Shown here: piece after piece, positions 1 through 8,887 of the stretch
Layout: every line of letters begins with the position of its first letter
Numbering within the stretch: position 1 is the stretch's first letter
Assembly: GCF_037622515.1 (NCBI RefSeq)
Contig: NZ_JBBJCN010000009.1
Location: 1 to 64,000, forward strand
Length of the DNA: 64,000 nucleotides
Direction of reading: 5' to 3'
Source of the DNA: Paradesertivirga superstes
Lineage (GTDB): Bacteria > Bacteroidota > Bacteroidia > Sphingobacteriales > Sphingobacteriaceae
Translations under genes and position numbers: made by a program
The notes under the pieces: generated by a model
Told to the model about the DNA's origin: nothing
What the model saw: only the letters and a program-made list of their open reading frames with translations
The model's database searches: none

Positions 1-48
1 AAGGCTTTCGAGGATTTGAATTGCATTAATGTGAATGAGAAGCTTTAA
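1..48 (+). CDS. C-terminal tail of an upstream gene (partial)
   Basis: The first 15 codons are open in frame 1 and end at a TAA at 46-48, giving the tail KAFEDLNCINVNEKL. A strong intrinsic terminator follows within 25 bases, which is what one expects behind a real gene end. The product cannot be identified from 15 residues. It could be chance reading frame, but the terminator placement favours a real gene. Confidence 0.4.
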   Translation, partial: KAFEDLNCINVNEKL

Positions 49-70
49 TTATTAAAAAAACATTCTTTCA

Positions 71-99
71 AACGCCGGGTTATAAACCTGGCGTTTTTT
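71..99 (+). terminator. Intrinsic terminator of the upstream gene
   Basis: An 11-bp stem (71-81 with 85-95, one G-T wobble) with a 3-base loop runs straight into a T tract at 94-99. It sits just after the stop codon at 46-48 and before the iron-permease-like gene. Confidence 0.85.
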
Positions 100-151
100 G
101 TATATATAAATTCGAAGAAATAAATAGTCTTCTTTTTTTACTTAAAAGATC

Positions 152-658
152 ATGAAGGAAACAAACAAACAGAATCTTTTTGAACGCTTTGCCAATGCCG
201 CTACCCATTTTACGGGGAGCTCTACAGCTTTTTTAAGTGCAGGAATAATTGTAGTTATTTGGGGTGTTTTGGGTCCAATATTTGGGTATTCAGAAACCTG
301 GCAACTGGTAATTAATACCGGCACAACTATCATAACATTCCTAATGGTTTTTCTGATTCAAAAAACTCAGAATAAGGATTCAAAAGCGGTTCATTTGAAG
401 CTAAATGAGTTGCTTGCATCAATTCCAAAGGCAAGTAACAGAATGGTGGATATCGAAGATTTGTCGGAAGAGGAACTGGACAGGCTGCACAACTTTTATT
501 TTAAAATTGCAGAGCTTGCCAAAAATGCTGAACAGTTAAAAACGACTCATACAAGTGAAACGGCCCTAAAGTCTCACATGGAGAAGCTGAGGAGCCTGGC
601 GGGTGCTAAATTAAAGCCAGCTAATGATAAAAATAAGGAAAGTAAATCAAGTAAATGA
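152..658 (+). CDS. Low-affinity iron permease (Fet4-like) family membrane protein
   Basis: This 168-residue protein has two predicted membrane segments (about 25-46 and 50-70). The second is followed by the family hallmark FLIQKTQNKD (67-76) and a KLNELL stretch, as in bacterial Iron_permease-family proteins related to fungal Fet4. The C-terminal third (about 100-168) is charged, lysine-rich and probably cytoplasmic. Bacterial members are short two-helix proteins, and a direct role in iron transport is unproven. Its 3' end overlaps the next gene by 35 bases, so the two are probably translated from one message. Confidence 0.75.
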   Translation: MKETNKQNLFERFANAATHFTGSSTAFLSAGIIVVIWGVLGPIFGYSETWQLVINTGTTIITFLMVFLIQKTQNKDSKAVHLKLNELLASIPKASNRMVDIEDLSEEELDRLHNFYFKIAELAKNAEQLKTTHTSETALKSHMEKLRSLAGAKLKPANDKNKESKSSK

Positions 659-1058
659 TCTGGACATCGTTTACACCATTCGAAGGAAGGTGTTTATTGA
701 AGAACAGGGTTGCCCACCGGAATTAGAGTGGGAGAATGAGGAAGAGTCTGTTCATTTTCTGGCTGAAGTAAATGGAATTCCAGCGGGTACCGCCCGTTGG
801 AGAGAGACACAAAATGGATTTAAATTACAACGTTTTGCGGTTCTGAAAGAATTCAGAGGAATGGGAGTGGGGAAGGCCCTTGTTAAAGCCGTCCTCGAAG
901 ATCTTCCTCCCCAAGCCGCCTATGTTTATTTGCATGGGCAGGTGCAGGCTTGTTCTTTATATGAACAATTCGGATTTGAAAGAGAAGGAGATGAATTTGA
1001 TGAAGCAGGTATCCGACATTATAAAATGGTGCTTCACCTTAATGAAAAATCCGCGTAG
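624..1058 (+). CDS. GNAT family N-acetyltransferase (ElaA/YjcF-like)
   Basis: A 144-residue single-domain GNAT enzyme. The acetyl-CoA pyrophosphate-binding loop is seen as RGMGVGKAL at 78-86, preceded by the beta-strand LQRFAVL (68-74). The C-terminal part (SLYEQFGFER, then an acidic run and IRHYKMVL) resembles ElaA/YjcF proteins. The acceptor substrate is unknown. The ATG at 624 lies inside the upstream gene and gives a 35-base overlap; no later start would keep the first beta-strand. It converges with the HMG-CoA-lyase-like gene and their 3' ends overlap by 20 bases. Confidence 0.8.
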   Translation: MIKIRKVNQVNDLDIVYTIRRKVFIEEQGCPPELEWENEEESVHFLAEVNGIPAGTARWRETQNGFKLQRFAVLKEFRGMGVGKALVKAVLEDLPPQAAYVYLHGQVQACSLYEQFGFEREGDEFDEAGIRHYKMVLHLNEKSA

Positions 1059-1902
1059 AAAAGTTGACCACTTTTTCAAAAGCGTTCATATCCAATCTTA
1101 AATTTTCCTGGTGATTATTAAAAAAGCTGATAAGGTTTTCTGTCGCTATATTTCCTGTAAGGATATCCGAAGCCATGGGACAGCCCCCAAAACCCTTAAT
1201 AGCAGAATCAAAACGCTTACATCCATTCTGATAGGCGGCATTAATTTTCTCTTCCCAGCCATCGGGCGTACTGTGCAGATGAACTCCGAACTCTATATCC
1301 GGGAAATTATGAATTGAACTTTTGTATACCTCTGCAATGAGTTCTGGTGTCGCGGCTCCTATCGTATCAGAAAGTGAAATGATCGAAACACCTTTACTAA
1401 TAAGCATGGAAGTCCAATAATGTATTAATTCCATATTCCATTCATCTCCGTAAGGATTACCGAATGCCATTGAAAGATATATTACTGCCTTTTTACCGGA
1501 TTTTGAGCAGATGTTCATCAATTCTTCAACTGTGGATAAAGACTTGCTGATATCAGTGTTTGTGTTTCTTTTTTGGAATGTTTCTGATATTGAGAACGGG
1601 TAACCTAAAAAAGTAATAGACGGATGTTTTACAGCTTCCTCAGCACCTTTCAGATTAGCAACAATAGCCAGTAACCTTGTGGAAGAGTTTGATAAATCTA
1701 AACCCTCCAGTACCCGGGTTGTGTCAGCCATTTGAGGCACTGCCTTATGAGATACAAAGCTTCCGAAATCAAGTGTATCGAACCCCACCCGAAGAAGCAG
1801 ATCAAGATAGTTAATCTTGTCTTCTGTGGCAATAAAATAGTTTAGTCCCTGCATCGCGTCCCGAGGGCATTCAACCAATTTTATCTTTCCGGAGCTTTCC
1901 AT
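1039..1902 (-). CDS. Hydroxymethylglutaryl-CoA lyase-like protein
   Basis: A 287-residue TIM-barrel enzyme of the HMGL family, which cleaves 3-hydroxy-3-methylglutaryl-CoA to acetoacetate and acetyl-CoA in leucine and ketone-body metabolism. Visible active-site motifs are VECPRDAMQG (10-19, with Arg14 and metal-ligand Asp15), GVHLH (206-210, metal ligands His208 and His210), GFGGCPMA (237-244, catalytic-loop Cys241) and GNIATE (250-255, ligand Asn251). All match the human enzyme's key positions, although the first motif departs from the usual PRDGLQ. It lies 11 bases downstream of the NDH-2 gene, so the two are probably cotranscribed. Confidence 0.87.
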   Translation of the reverse strand: MESSGKIKLVECPRDAMQGLNYFIATEDKINYLDLLLRVGFDTLDFGSFVSHKAVPQMADTTRVLEGLDLSNSSTRLLAIVANLKGAEEAVKHPSITFLGYPFSISETFQKRNTNTDISKSLSTVEELMNICSKSGKKAVIYLSMAFGNPYGDEWNMELIHYWTSMLISKGVSIISLSDTIGAATPELIAEVYKSSIHNFPDIEFGVHLHSTPDGWEEKINAAYQNGCKRFDSAIKGFGGCPMASDILTGNIATENLISFFNNHQENLRLDMNAFEKVVNFSTRIFH

Positions 1903-1913
1903 TGTTTATAAGT

Positions 1914-3218
1914 CTATTTCTTAGAAGTGTCTTCGCGCATAGACTGCCGGTTAAACGGACGTATAATGAGTCGGGTACCTCTGTCGTGGCTAAAATAACT
2001 CCACATCCAGTTTACAAAAACAACCAGTTTGTTCCTGAATCCCACCAAACTCATTAAGTGTACAAACATCCATACAAACCATGCAAAGATACCCTGAAAT
2101 CTTATTTTCCGGATATCCACCACTGCTGAATTTCTTCCCACAGTAGCCATCGAGCCTTTATCGAAATATTTAAATGGTTCGGGCTCTTCATTATTTATTA
2201 TTCTGATTAAGTTTTTAGATAGTAATTTTCCTTGCTGAACTGCAACCGGCGCAACCCCGGGATGTCCGAAGGGCGTTTCCTCTGTTACAATTGCCGCCAC
2301 ATCTCCGATAGCGAAAATATTTTTATGGTTTTCAAGCCGGTTAAATTGGTCTACTTTTATTCTGCCTCCTCTGACGATGTTTTCCTGGGGTATTCCTTCT
2401 GGAAAATCTCCTTTTACCCCCGCAGACCAAAGAACACTTTTACATCCGATTTTTACGTCGTTCGACAGTGAAATTACATCTCCATCGTAAGAAAGTACCG
2501 TTACTCCTGTAATTACATTAACCCCCATTTCTATAAGAAATTCTTTTGCACTACGCTGCGCTTGAGGAGACATAGGGCCTAATACTACATTTGAACCTTC
2601 GATCAGGTAAATATTAACGTCGGCAATATTTAATTCGGGATAATCTTTTTTCAATACGTGCCGCTTAAGCTCTGACAATGCACCTGAAAGCTCGACTCCT
2701 GTTGGCCCACCACCGACTACAACAAAGTTTAAAAGAGCGGCTTTTTTTGAGGGGTCGGTTTCGATTAAAGCCTCTTCAAGGTTTTGTAAAAGCATGCTTC
2801 TGAGGTTTAATGCCTCGGGAATGGTTTTCATGGGCATAGTATAATGCTCCAGTTCTTTTGACCCAAAGAAATTTGTATTTGATCCGGTAGCTAAAACCAG
2901 GTAATCGTATTCATAGTCCCCTATAGTTGTAGTAATCGTATTTCTTTCGGGAGCAATGGATAATACTTCTGTATTTCTAAATTGAAAATTATTTTGTCCC
3001 TTAAAGATCTTGCGAAGAGGAAATGCAATTGAATCGGGTTCTAAGCCTCCCGTAGCAACCTGATATAATAAAGGTTGAAACGTGTGATAATTGTGTCTGT
3101 CGAGCATTAAAACCTGTACTTCTTTATTATTCAATTTTTTGGCCAGTTGAATTCCGCCAAAGCCGCCACCAACAATAATTACTTTAGGAAAGTTAACTGA
3201 TGAATTAGTTGATATCAT
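1914..3218 (-). CDS. ndh: Type II NADH dehydrogenase (NDH-2), FAD-dependent
   Basis: A 434-residue flavoprotein that moves electrons from NADH to quinone without pumping protons, on the inner face of the cytoplasmic membrane. Two Rossmann motifs are visible: VGGGFGG (16-22) for FAD and VVGGGPTGVE (167-176) for NAD. AIGDVA (303-308) is the FAD-ribityl site, and VAVQQGK (325-331) matches the quinone-site AQxAxQ motif. The hydrophobic stretch at about 374-405 suits membrane attachment. It is probably transcribed with the HMG-CoA-lyase-like gene downstream. The closest alternative is another NAD(P)/FAD pyridine disulphide oxidoreductase, but both motifs and length fit NDH-2. Confidence 0.9.
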   Translation of the reverse strand: MISTNSSVNFPKVIIVGGGFGGIQLAKKLNNKEVQVLMLDRHNYHTFQPLLYQVATGGLEPDSIAFPLRKIFKGQNNFQFRNTEVLSIAPERNTITTTIGDYEYDYLVLATGSNTNFFGSKELEHYTMPMKTIPEALNLRSMLLQNLEEALIETDPSKKAALLNFVVVGGGPTGVELSGALSELKRHVLKKDYPELNIADVNIYLIEGSNVVLGPMSPQAQRSAKEFLIEMGVNVITGVTVLSYDGDVISLSNDVKIGCKSVLWSAGVKGDFPEGIPQENIVRGGRIKVDQFNRLENHKNIFAIGDVAAIVTEETPFGHPGVAPVAVQQGKLLSKNLIRIINNEEPEPFKYFDKGSMATVGRNSAVVDIRKIRFQGIFAWFVWMFVHLMSLVGFRNKLVVFVNWMWSYFSHDRGTRLIIRPFNRQSMREDTSKK

Positions 3219-3295
3219 ATTTTTTCAATTCGATATATAACCCTTTCTGGGAAGAAAAGATTTGTTTAAATGTATTTAGGGCAAATTATAAATAA

Positions 3296-3328
3296 AAAAA
3301 CACCCATCCGGAATGGATAGGTGTTTTT
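3296..3328 (-). terminator. Intrinsic terminator downstream of secDF
   Basis: A 14-bp near-perfect stem with a short loop lies 20 bases beyond the secDF stop codon. Read on the minus strand it ends in a run of seven T. Confidence 0.85.
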
Positions 3329-3347
3329 AACAGATCGATTATTTCAA

Positions 3348-6341
3348 TTATTTTAACTCAGCTTTTAAAGGAGCAGGTTTTGCAACCTCTTTATTCTTGA
3401 TCATTTCCACCACAAACGGAGTTGCAACGAATAATGAAGAGTAAGTTCCGAAGATTACTCCGATTAACATTGCAAAAGAGAATCCTCTTAAAATCTCACC
3501 TCCAAATATGAAGATGACACCTAAAACCGCAATTGTACATACACCCGTGATAACTGTACGGCTTAATGTACTGTTAAGGGCATTATTTATAACCGTCGGA
3601 AGGTCTTCATTTTTGGTGTTACGCTCATTAATGTATTCCCTTACGCGGTCAAAAACAACCACCGTGTCATTTATGGAATATCCCATAACGGTTAAAACGG
3701 CAGCAATAAATGCCTGGTCTATATCCAGAGAGAATGGAACAAATCCATTTAATAAGGAGAATATAGAAAGTAAAACTAATACGTCATGCAGAAGCGCAAC
3801 AATAGCTGATACACCAAATTGCCATCTGCGGAATCTTATCAGAATATATACGAAAATTATCAGGATAGCAAAGATTACAGAATAGATCGCTGATATTTTA
3901 ATGTCATGAGCTATCGTAGGTCCTACTTTTTGTGCATCCTTAATTTCATATTTCGGACTTATCTTGCTTAAGCCGTTATTAAGTTTTTGAGAAACTTCAT
4001 TTTCAATATTTTCTGAAGTGTCGTCAATTTTGTATGAAGTGGTAATTTTCACTTCATTATCATTTAAACCGATAGTTTTGACCTCAGGAGCTGCGCCAAA
4101 TTCTGTCGCTAAGACATCACGTATTTCATTCGTGTTAACAGCTTTGTCAAATGCTATAAAGTATGTGCGTCCGCCTTTAAAATCAACACCGAGGCTAAAT
4201 CCTCGGGTAAACATGGAAATTAATCCTGCTACGATGATTATACTTGAAAAGAGATAGAATTTCTTACGGCCTTTTATAAAGTCGAATGTTGAATCTTTAA
4301 ATAAATTCTGGGTTGCTTTGATCGAAAAGCTGATCTTTTGATCTTTGCTTAACATCCATTCAAACAATAACCTTGTTATAAAGATAGCTGCGAATAAAGA
4401 TGTAACAATACCAATCATTAAAGTAGTAGCAAAACCTACTATCGGTCCACTTCCAAATACATATAAAACAAGACCTGTTAAAAATGTCGTAATGTTTGAG
4501 TCGAGAATGGAAGACATTGCTTTGCTGAATCCTTCAGCTATAGCTATACGCAAACCTTTTCCTGACGATAACTCCTCCCGGACACGCTCATAAATAAGAA
4601 CGTTCGCATCTACAGACATACCAAGCGAAAGAACTATACCCGCAATACCCGGTAGTGTTAATACAGCTCCTAAAGAAGCTAAAACGCCCATAAGGAAAAA
4701 CAAGTTGACAACCAGGGCAACGTTAGCAACCCAGCCGGCAGTATTATAGTACAGAGCCATAAACAGTAATATAACTGCAACTCCAACTAAAGATGAAATC
4801 AGGCCTTTCTGTATAGATTCAGCACCTAATGACGGTCCGACTACGTACTCACTTACGATTTTTGCAGGAGCAGGTAAACGGCCGGCTTTTAACACATTTG
4901 CAAGATCTTTGGTATCGTTAGCTGTAAAGTTTCCTGTAATGGAAGAAATTCCGTTCGGGATTTCGTTTTGAACAGTAGGGGCAGAATAAACATAGTTATC
5001 TAAAACAATAGCGATACTGCGTTTTCTGCTGGCATCAGAGGCTGCAGCTGCAGTGATTCTTTTCCATTGACTGGCGCCTTCAGAATTCATGATCATGATC
5101 ACTTCCGGACTTCCATCTTGTCCTACATCATCACGGGCATCTGTTATAACATCACCTGCAAGTGCAGCAGAGCCGTCAAATCCAGAGGCCTTTAAAGCGT
5201 GAAGCTCAAATACATCATTCTCCTCACTGATAGGTTTTACACCCCAGTAGAATCTTGTATTTGCAGGGATCATTGATTTTACAGCAGGAGAATTCAAATA
5301 TGAATTAACTTTAACAGTATCTTTTTGTGCGGAGTAGCCAACAACAGATCCTGGTCTGAGTGCTGTTTGTCCGTTCTCTCCCTGATAAGTTGCAGGGGCT
5401 AATACCGCAAATAAAGGATTCATCTTAGCTTGTTGAGCCTGATTTAAAGCTAAAGCTGCGGTGTCTTTACCGGCAGAGTCTTTTTTAGCACCCAGGTTTG
5501 CAAGCTTACCGCCACTTTTTGCAGCCGGAGCGGCAACAGTAGCTTTGGTTGTATCTGTTGTTGTTTGTTGTGTGGCAGCTAAAGTTTTGTTAATGTTCTC
5601 TAACAATGGAAAAATTTCCATGTTATCATAAGTTTCCCAAAACTCTAATTGGGCAGAACCTTGTAAAAGCTTACGAACACGCTGCTGGTCGGAAACGCCG
5701 GGCAACTCGATTAAGATTCGGTTGGTTCCTTCTTGTTTCTGAATATTTGGAGAGGTTACGCCAAATTTATCAATACGTGTACGAAGAACGTTGAACGACC
5801 TGTCGATTGCGCTTTCAGATTCTTTACGAAGAAATTTAATAACATCTGCGTTGCTTGAATTCTGTTTTATGGTTGCAGCATTTTCTCTGGTCGCAAAAAA
5901 AGTAGCCAGTTTTCCGTTAGGATTAAGCTTATCAAATTCTTCATCAAATAAGCTTATGAAATCTGTTGTGCTTTTTTTAGAGCGCAATTCAGCATTTCTT
6001 AAGGCAGTATTAAAACTTTGATCAGGATTTTTGTTAGCAAGGTTACTTACCAGTTCGGTAAGTGAAATTTCCATGGTTACGTTCATTCCACCTTTAAGGT
6101 CTAACCCAAGAGGAATTTCACGTTCTTTTACATAATTATAGTTGAATTGAGTAAAACCCAGATTATATACTGGCTGTGTACCAATAGAATCGAGGTAGGC
6201 TTTCTCTTTGAGAGGGTCGCCTTTGGCATATTCCCTGGCATCTTGTTTCACGTTGCTTGCCACCCACGTAAATGATAGGGAGTATAAACACCCAATCGTT
6301 AGCGCTATAGCGACGAATTTAATCAGTCCTTTACCTTGCAT
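3348..6341 (-). CDS. secDF: Fused protein translocase SecD-SecF
   Basis: A 997-residue fusion of the two Sec accessory subunits that use the proton motive force to drive late steps of protein export. An N-terminal membrane helix (about 7-27) is followed by a large periplasmic SecD head, including RILIELPGVSD, then the SecD membrane block with the motif SVDANVLIYERVREE near 583. The SecF half starts at about residue 690, with GVDFKGG near 720 and SINDTVVVFDRVREY near 890. An Ala/Lys/Gln-rich insert lies within the SecD periplasmic head. Bacteroidota usually encode SecDF as one chain. It stands alone with its own terminator. Confidence 0.97.
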   Translation of the reverse strand: MQGKGLIKFVAIALTIGCLYSLSFTWVASNVKQDAREYAKGDPLKEKAYLDSIGTQPVYNLGFTQFNYNYVKEREIPLGLDLKGGMNVTMEISLTELVSNLANKNPDQSFNTALRNAELRSKKSTTDFISLFDEEFDKLNPNGKLATFFATRENAATIKQNSSNADVIKFLRKESESAIDRSFNVLRTRIDKFGVTSPNIQKQEGTNRILIELPGVSDQQRVRKLLQGSAQLEFWETYDNMEIFPLLENINKTLAATQQTTTDTTKATVAAPAAKSGGKLANLGAKKDSAGKDTAALALNQAQQAKMNPLFAVLAPATYQGENGQTALRPGSVVGYSAQKDTVKVNSYLNSPAVKSMIPANTRFYWGVKPISEENDVFELHALKASGFDGSAALAGDVITDARDDVGQDGSPEVIMIMNSEGASQWKRITAAAASDASRKRSIAIVLDNYVYSAPTVQNEIPNGISSITGNFTANDTKDLANVLKAGRLPAPAKIVSEYVVGPSLGAESIQKGLISSLVGVAVILLFMALYYNTAGWVANVALVVNLFFLMGVLASLGAVLTLPGIAGIVLSLGMSVDANVLIYERVREELSSGKGLRIAIAEGFSKAMSSILDSNITTFLTGLVLYVFGSGPIVGFATTLMIGIVTSLFAAIFITRLLFEWMLSKDQKISFSIKATQNLFKDSTFDFIKGRKKFYLFSSIIIVAGLISMFTRGFSLGVDFKGGRTYFIAFDKAVNTNEIRDVLATEFGAAPEVKTIGLNDNEVKITTSYKIDDTSENIENEVSQKLNNGLSKISPKYEIKDAQKVGPTIAHDIKISAIYSVIFAILIIFVYILIRFRRWQFGVSAIVALLHDVLVLLSIFSLLNGFVPFSLDIDQAFIAAVLTVMGYSINDTVVVFDRVREYINERNTKNEDLPTVINNALNSTLSRTVITGVCTIAVLGVIFIFGGEILRGFSFAMLIGVIFGTYSSLFVATPFVVEMIKNKEVAKPAPLKAELK

Positions 6342-6394
6342 TTTGATTTATATTGTATTGTTGTTTTAATTTGAGCCCTTTTCAGATAAGACGG

Positions 6395-6402
6395 CAAATC
6401 TA
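6395..6402 (-). promoter_or_regulatory. Possible -7 promoter box of secDF
   Basis: On the minus strand this reads TAGATTTG, a full match to the Bacteroidota TAnnTTTG box, about 54 bases upstream of the secDF start. No clear TTTG box is seen 19-21 bases further upstream. Confidence 0.4.
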
Positions 6403-6456
6403 AGTAAATTTTTAATTTATGAAATTCTTTAATGGATAAATTATTAAGCTTGAAAT

Positions 6457-6942
6457 TTACCTCTTTTTGTAGGTTATGAAGGAATACGAAAAATCGGTTT
6501 TTTCATCAGCGTCAAAATCTTGTTTTTCTGCTTCGTCCCATTCAGCGGTTGAAATTTCAGGAAAGAAAGTATCTGCGTCAAAGCTTTTGTGAATTTTAGT
6601 AAGATAGATTCTGTCAAGTTTATGAAGTGCTTGTTTAAATATTTCTGCACCACCAATTACAAAAACTTCTTTTTCACCTTCACATAAGGCCAGTGCTTCA
6701 TCGAGTGAATTTGTGATTTCAGCTCCTGGAAGGTTTAAATCCGACTGCCGCGTAACAACAATGTTTCTCCGGTTAGGAAGAGCCTTACCCATGCTGTCAA
6801 AAGTTTTGCGACCCATTATAATGCTGTGGCCGTTCGTGATGCTTTTAAATCTTTTCAGATCTGCCGGAAAATAAACAAGGAGCTGGTTGTTTTTACCTAT
6901 GCCGTGGTTTTGATCAACCACTACTACTGCCGAAATTATCAT
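6457..6942 (-). CDS. folA: Dihydrofolate reductase
   Basis: A 161-residue DHFR, which reduces dihydrofolate to tetrahydrofolate with NADPH. Visible motifs are GIGKNNQL (14-21), the substrate-binding acidic residue in FPADLKRFK (Asp28), MGRKTFDSMG and VIGGAEIFKQ. The usual LPW tryptophan next to the active site is absent (LLVYFPADL). It overlaps thyA by 4 bases (start in stop), so the two enzymes of the thymidylate cycle are translationally coupled: ThyA makes dihydrofolate and FolA recycles it. Confidence 0.95.
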   Translation of the reverse strand: MIISAVVVVDQNHGIGKNNQLLVYFPADLKRFKSITNGHSIIMGRKTFDSMGKALPNRRNIVVTRQSDLNLPGAEITNSLDEALALCEGEKEVFVIGGAEIFKQALHKLDRIYLTKIHKSFDADTFFPEISTAEWDEAEKQDFDADEKTDFSYSFITYKKR

Positions 6943-7733
6943 ACTGCCACTGGCGCTTTTATGTGTGGATGGGGATCGTAATTTTCAAGGCTGAAGTCCT
7001 CGAACTTGAATTCAAATATGTTTTTTATTTCAGGATTTAACTTAACCTGGGGTAAAGGTCTCGGATCGCGGCTTAGCTGAAGCTTGGTTTGCTCAATATG
7101 ATTGTTATAAAGATGTGCATCACCCAGAGTATGGATGAATTCGCCAGGCTTTAATCCGCATACCTGGGCAACCATAAGCGTGAGCAAAGCATATGAGGCT
7201 ATGTTAAACGGAACTCCTAAGAAGATATCGGCACTGCGTTGATACAGCTGACAACTTAATTTTCCATCAGCTACATAAAATTGGAAAAAGCTATGACAGG
7301 GCGGAAGTGCCATGTTTTCTATTTCGGCAACATTCCAGGCAGACACAATCAAGCGCCTTGAATCCGGAGTGTTTTTTATTTGATTGATAACATTGGTAAT
7401 CTGGTCTATATGCCTTCCGTCGGCAGTAGGCCACGAACGCCACTGATACCCATACACCGGCCCAAGGTCTCCGTTTTCATCAGCCCACTCATCCCAAATA
7501 CTCACACCATTTTCTTTCAGGTAACTAATATTGGTGTCGCCTTTCAAAAACCATATTAATTCGTGAAGAATGGAGCGTAGGTGAAGTTTTTTAGTGGTTA
7601 CTAAAGGAAAGCCTTCTTCCAGGTTAAAGCGCATCTGGTATCCGAATACGCTGATTGTTCCGGTTCCCGTACGATCATGTTTTTGTGTGCCTGTGTTCAG
7701 CACGTGCTGCATCAACTCAAGATATTGTCTCAT
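6939..7733 (-). CDS. thyA: Thymidylate synthase
   Basis: A 264-residue enzyme, the same length as the E. coli protein, converting dUMP to dTMP with methylene-tetrahydrofolate as carbon donor and reductant. The catalytic cysteine is Cys146 in ALPPCHSFFQFYV, and the dUMP-phosphate site RRL is at 126-128. Other recognisable stretches are HDRTGTGT (19-26) and the C-terminal HPHIKAPVAV. It is the first gene of the thyA-folA pair and is divergent from ispE. Confidence 0.97.
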   Translation of the reverse strand: MRQYLELMQHVLNTGTQKHDRTGTGTISVFGYQMRFNLEEGFPLVTTKKLHLRSILHELIWFLKGDTNISYLKENGVSIWDEWADENGDLGPVYGYQWRSWPTADGRHIDQITNVINQIKNTPDSRRLIVSAWNVAEIENMALPPCHSFFQFYVADGKLSCQLYQRSADIFLGVPFNIASYALLTLMVAQVCGLKPGEFIHTLGDAHLYNNHIEQTKLQLSRDPRPLPQVKLNPEIKNIFEFKFEDFSLENYDPHPHIKAPVAV

Positions 7734-7803
7734 CTTCTACAAAAGAAATAAATGTATTTTTACCGTCCTACAATTGTGAACAAAATATTGATTGTTTGTA
7801 AAC

Positions 7804-8607
7804 ATGCTTGTTTTCCCAAATGCTAAAATAAATATTGGCCTGTCTGTTATTTCGAGAAGAACAGATGGCTATCATAATCTTGAAACAGTTTTTTATCCTG
7901 TAAAGATAAACGATGCTTTGGAGATTATTGAATCTGATGAGTTAAGCTTTGAAACTTCGGGAATTGAAATACCCGGCTATGCTAACGAAAATCTTTGTCT
8001 CAAAGCCTACAGCCTGTTGAAAATGGATTTCGATATCCCTCCGTTAAAAATTCATTTGCACAAAAGAATTCCAATAGGAGCTGGATTGGGTGGTGGTTCT
8101 GCAGATGCTGCATTCTTCATCCGTTTAGTCAATGATAAATTTAATTTGGGTCTGGAGCTTGCTGAAATGGAGGACTATGCCCGAAAGCTCGGTGCGGATT
8201 GTGCTTTTTTTATTCAAAACAAACCGTTATTCGCTTTTGGTAAAGGAGATGAGTTCCAGAATGCGGAGATTGATTTGTCGCAATATTATCTTGTTCTGGT
8301 AATGCCACCTGTGCATGTATCTACAGGAGAGGCATATCGGGGAGTAAAGCTTCATCAGCCAGACGAGTCTTTAAAAGAGTTGGTCAAACTTCCTGTAAGC
8401 GAATGGAAGTCGAAGATTAAAAATGACTTTGAAGAATCCATTTTTAAAAATCATGCATCTATCAGAGGGGTAAAAGCGGCCTTATATGACGCCGGCGCTT
8501 TGTATGCTTCAATGAGCGGAAGTGGCGCTTCTGTCTACGGAGTATTTCAAAATGAAATTAAGTTGACTGAGATGGAGAAAGAGAATCAGGTTTTTTATGA
8601 TGTTTAA
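7804..8607 (+). CDS. ispE: 4-diphosphocytidyl-2-C-methyl-D-erythritol kinase
   Basis: A GHMP-family kinase of the MEP isoprenoid pathway that phosphorylates CDP-methylerythritol. From the ATG at 7804 the protein has 267 residues and begins MLVFPNAKINIGL, the usual family N-terminus. An in-frame TTG at 7792 would add only four residues, so I prefer 7804. The ATP loop PIGAGLGGGSADAA is at 90-103 and the probable catalytic pair is Lys8 and Asp132 (LGADCAFF). Its 3' end overlaps the convergent LapA-like gene by four bases. Confidence 0.93.
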   Translation: MLVFPNAKINIGLSVISRRTDGYHNLETVFYPVKINDALEIIESDELSFETSGIEIPGYANENLCLKAYSLLKMDFDIPPLKIHLHKRIPIGAGLGGGSADAAFFIRLVNDKFNLGLELAEMEDYARKLGADCAFFIQNKPLFAFGKGDEFQNAEIDLSQYYLVLVMPPVHVSTGEAYRGVKLHQPDESLKELVKLPVSEWKSKIKNDFEESIFKNHASIRGVKAALYDAGALYASMSGSGASVYGVFQNEIKLTEMEKENQVFYDV

Positions 8608-8882
8608 TTGATATAGTCCCGGTCCTCATCGCTCAGCGGGGAGCGATTTTCTTCCGGCAAAGTAACCTCGAATTCAGGCTCCTTGTGAGCCTGTTCTTTC
8701 TTTTTAGGCCTGGCAGCTATTACTCCGATAACGAAACCTAAGCCAAGCATTGTTCCCAGTATTACCAGCTTCGGAATTTTTGTTGCTCCGAACAGCCAGA
8801 AATCAATCTCCTCTGTATTGTTCATTAAAACAATCGTTACTAAAACAGATGCAATGACGATGAATATGGTTTTTCCGCTCAT
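8604..8882 (-). CDS. Small LapA/DUF1049-like membrane protein
   Basis: A 92-residue protein with two predicted membrane helices (about 4-22 and 38-58) joined by a short loop containing NNTEEIDFWLFG. That layout matches lipopolysaccharide assembly protein A-like (DUF1049) proteins. After the second helix comes a basic patch (RPKKKEQ), then an acidic, probably disordered tail. Function is unknown in this phylum. It lies 6 bases downstream of the large peptidase/barrel gene, so the two are probably cotranscribed. Confidence 0.65.
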   Translation of the reverse strand: MSGKTIFIVIASVLVTIVLMNNTEEIDFWLFGATKIPKLVILGTMLGLGFVIGVIAARPKKKEQAHKEPEFEVTLPEENRSPLSDEDRDYIN

Positions 8883-8887
8883 GTATT

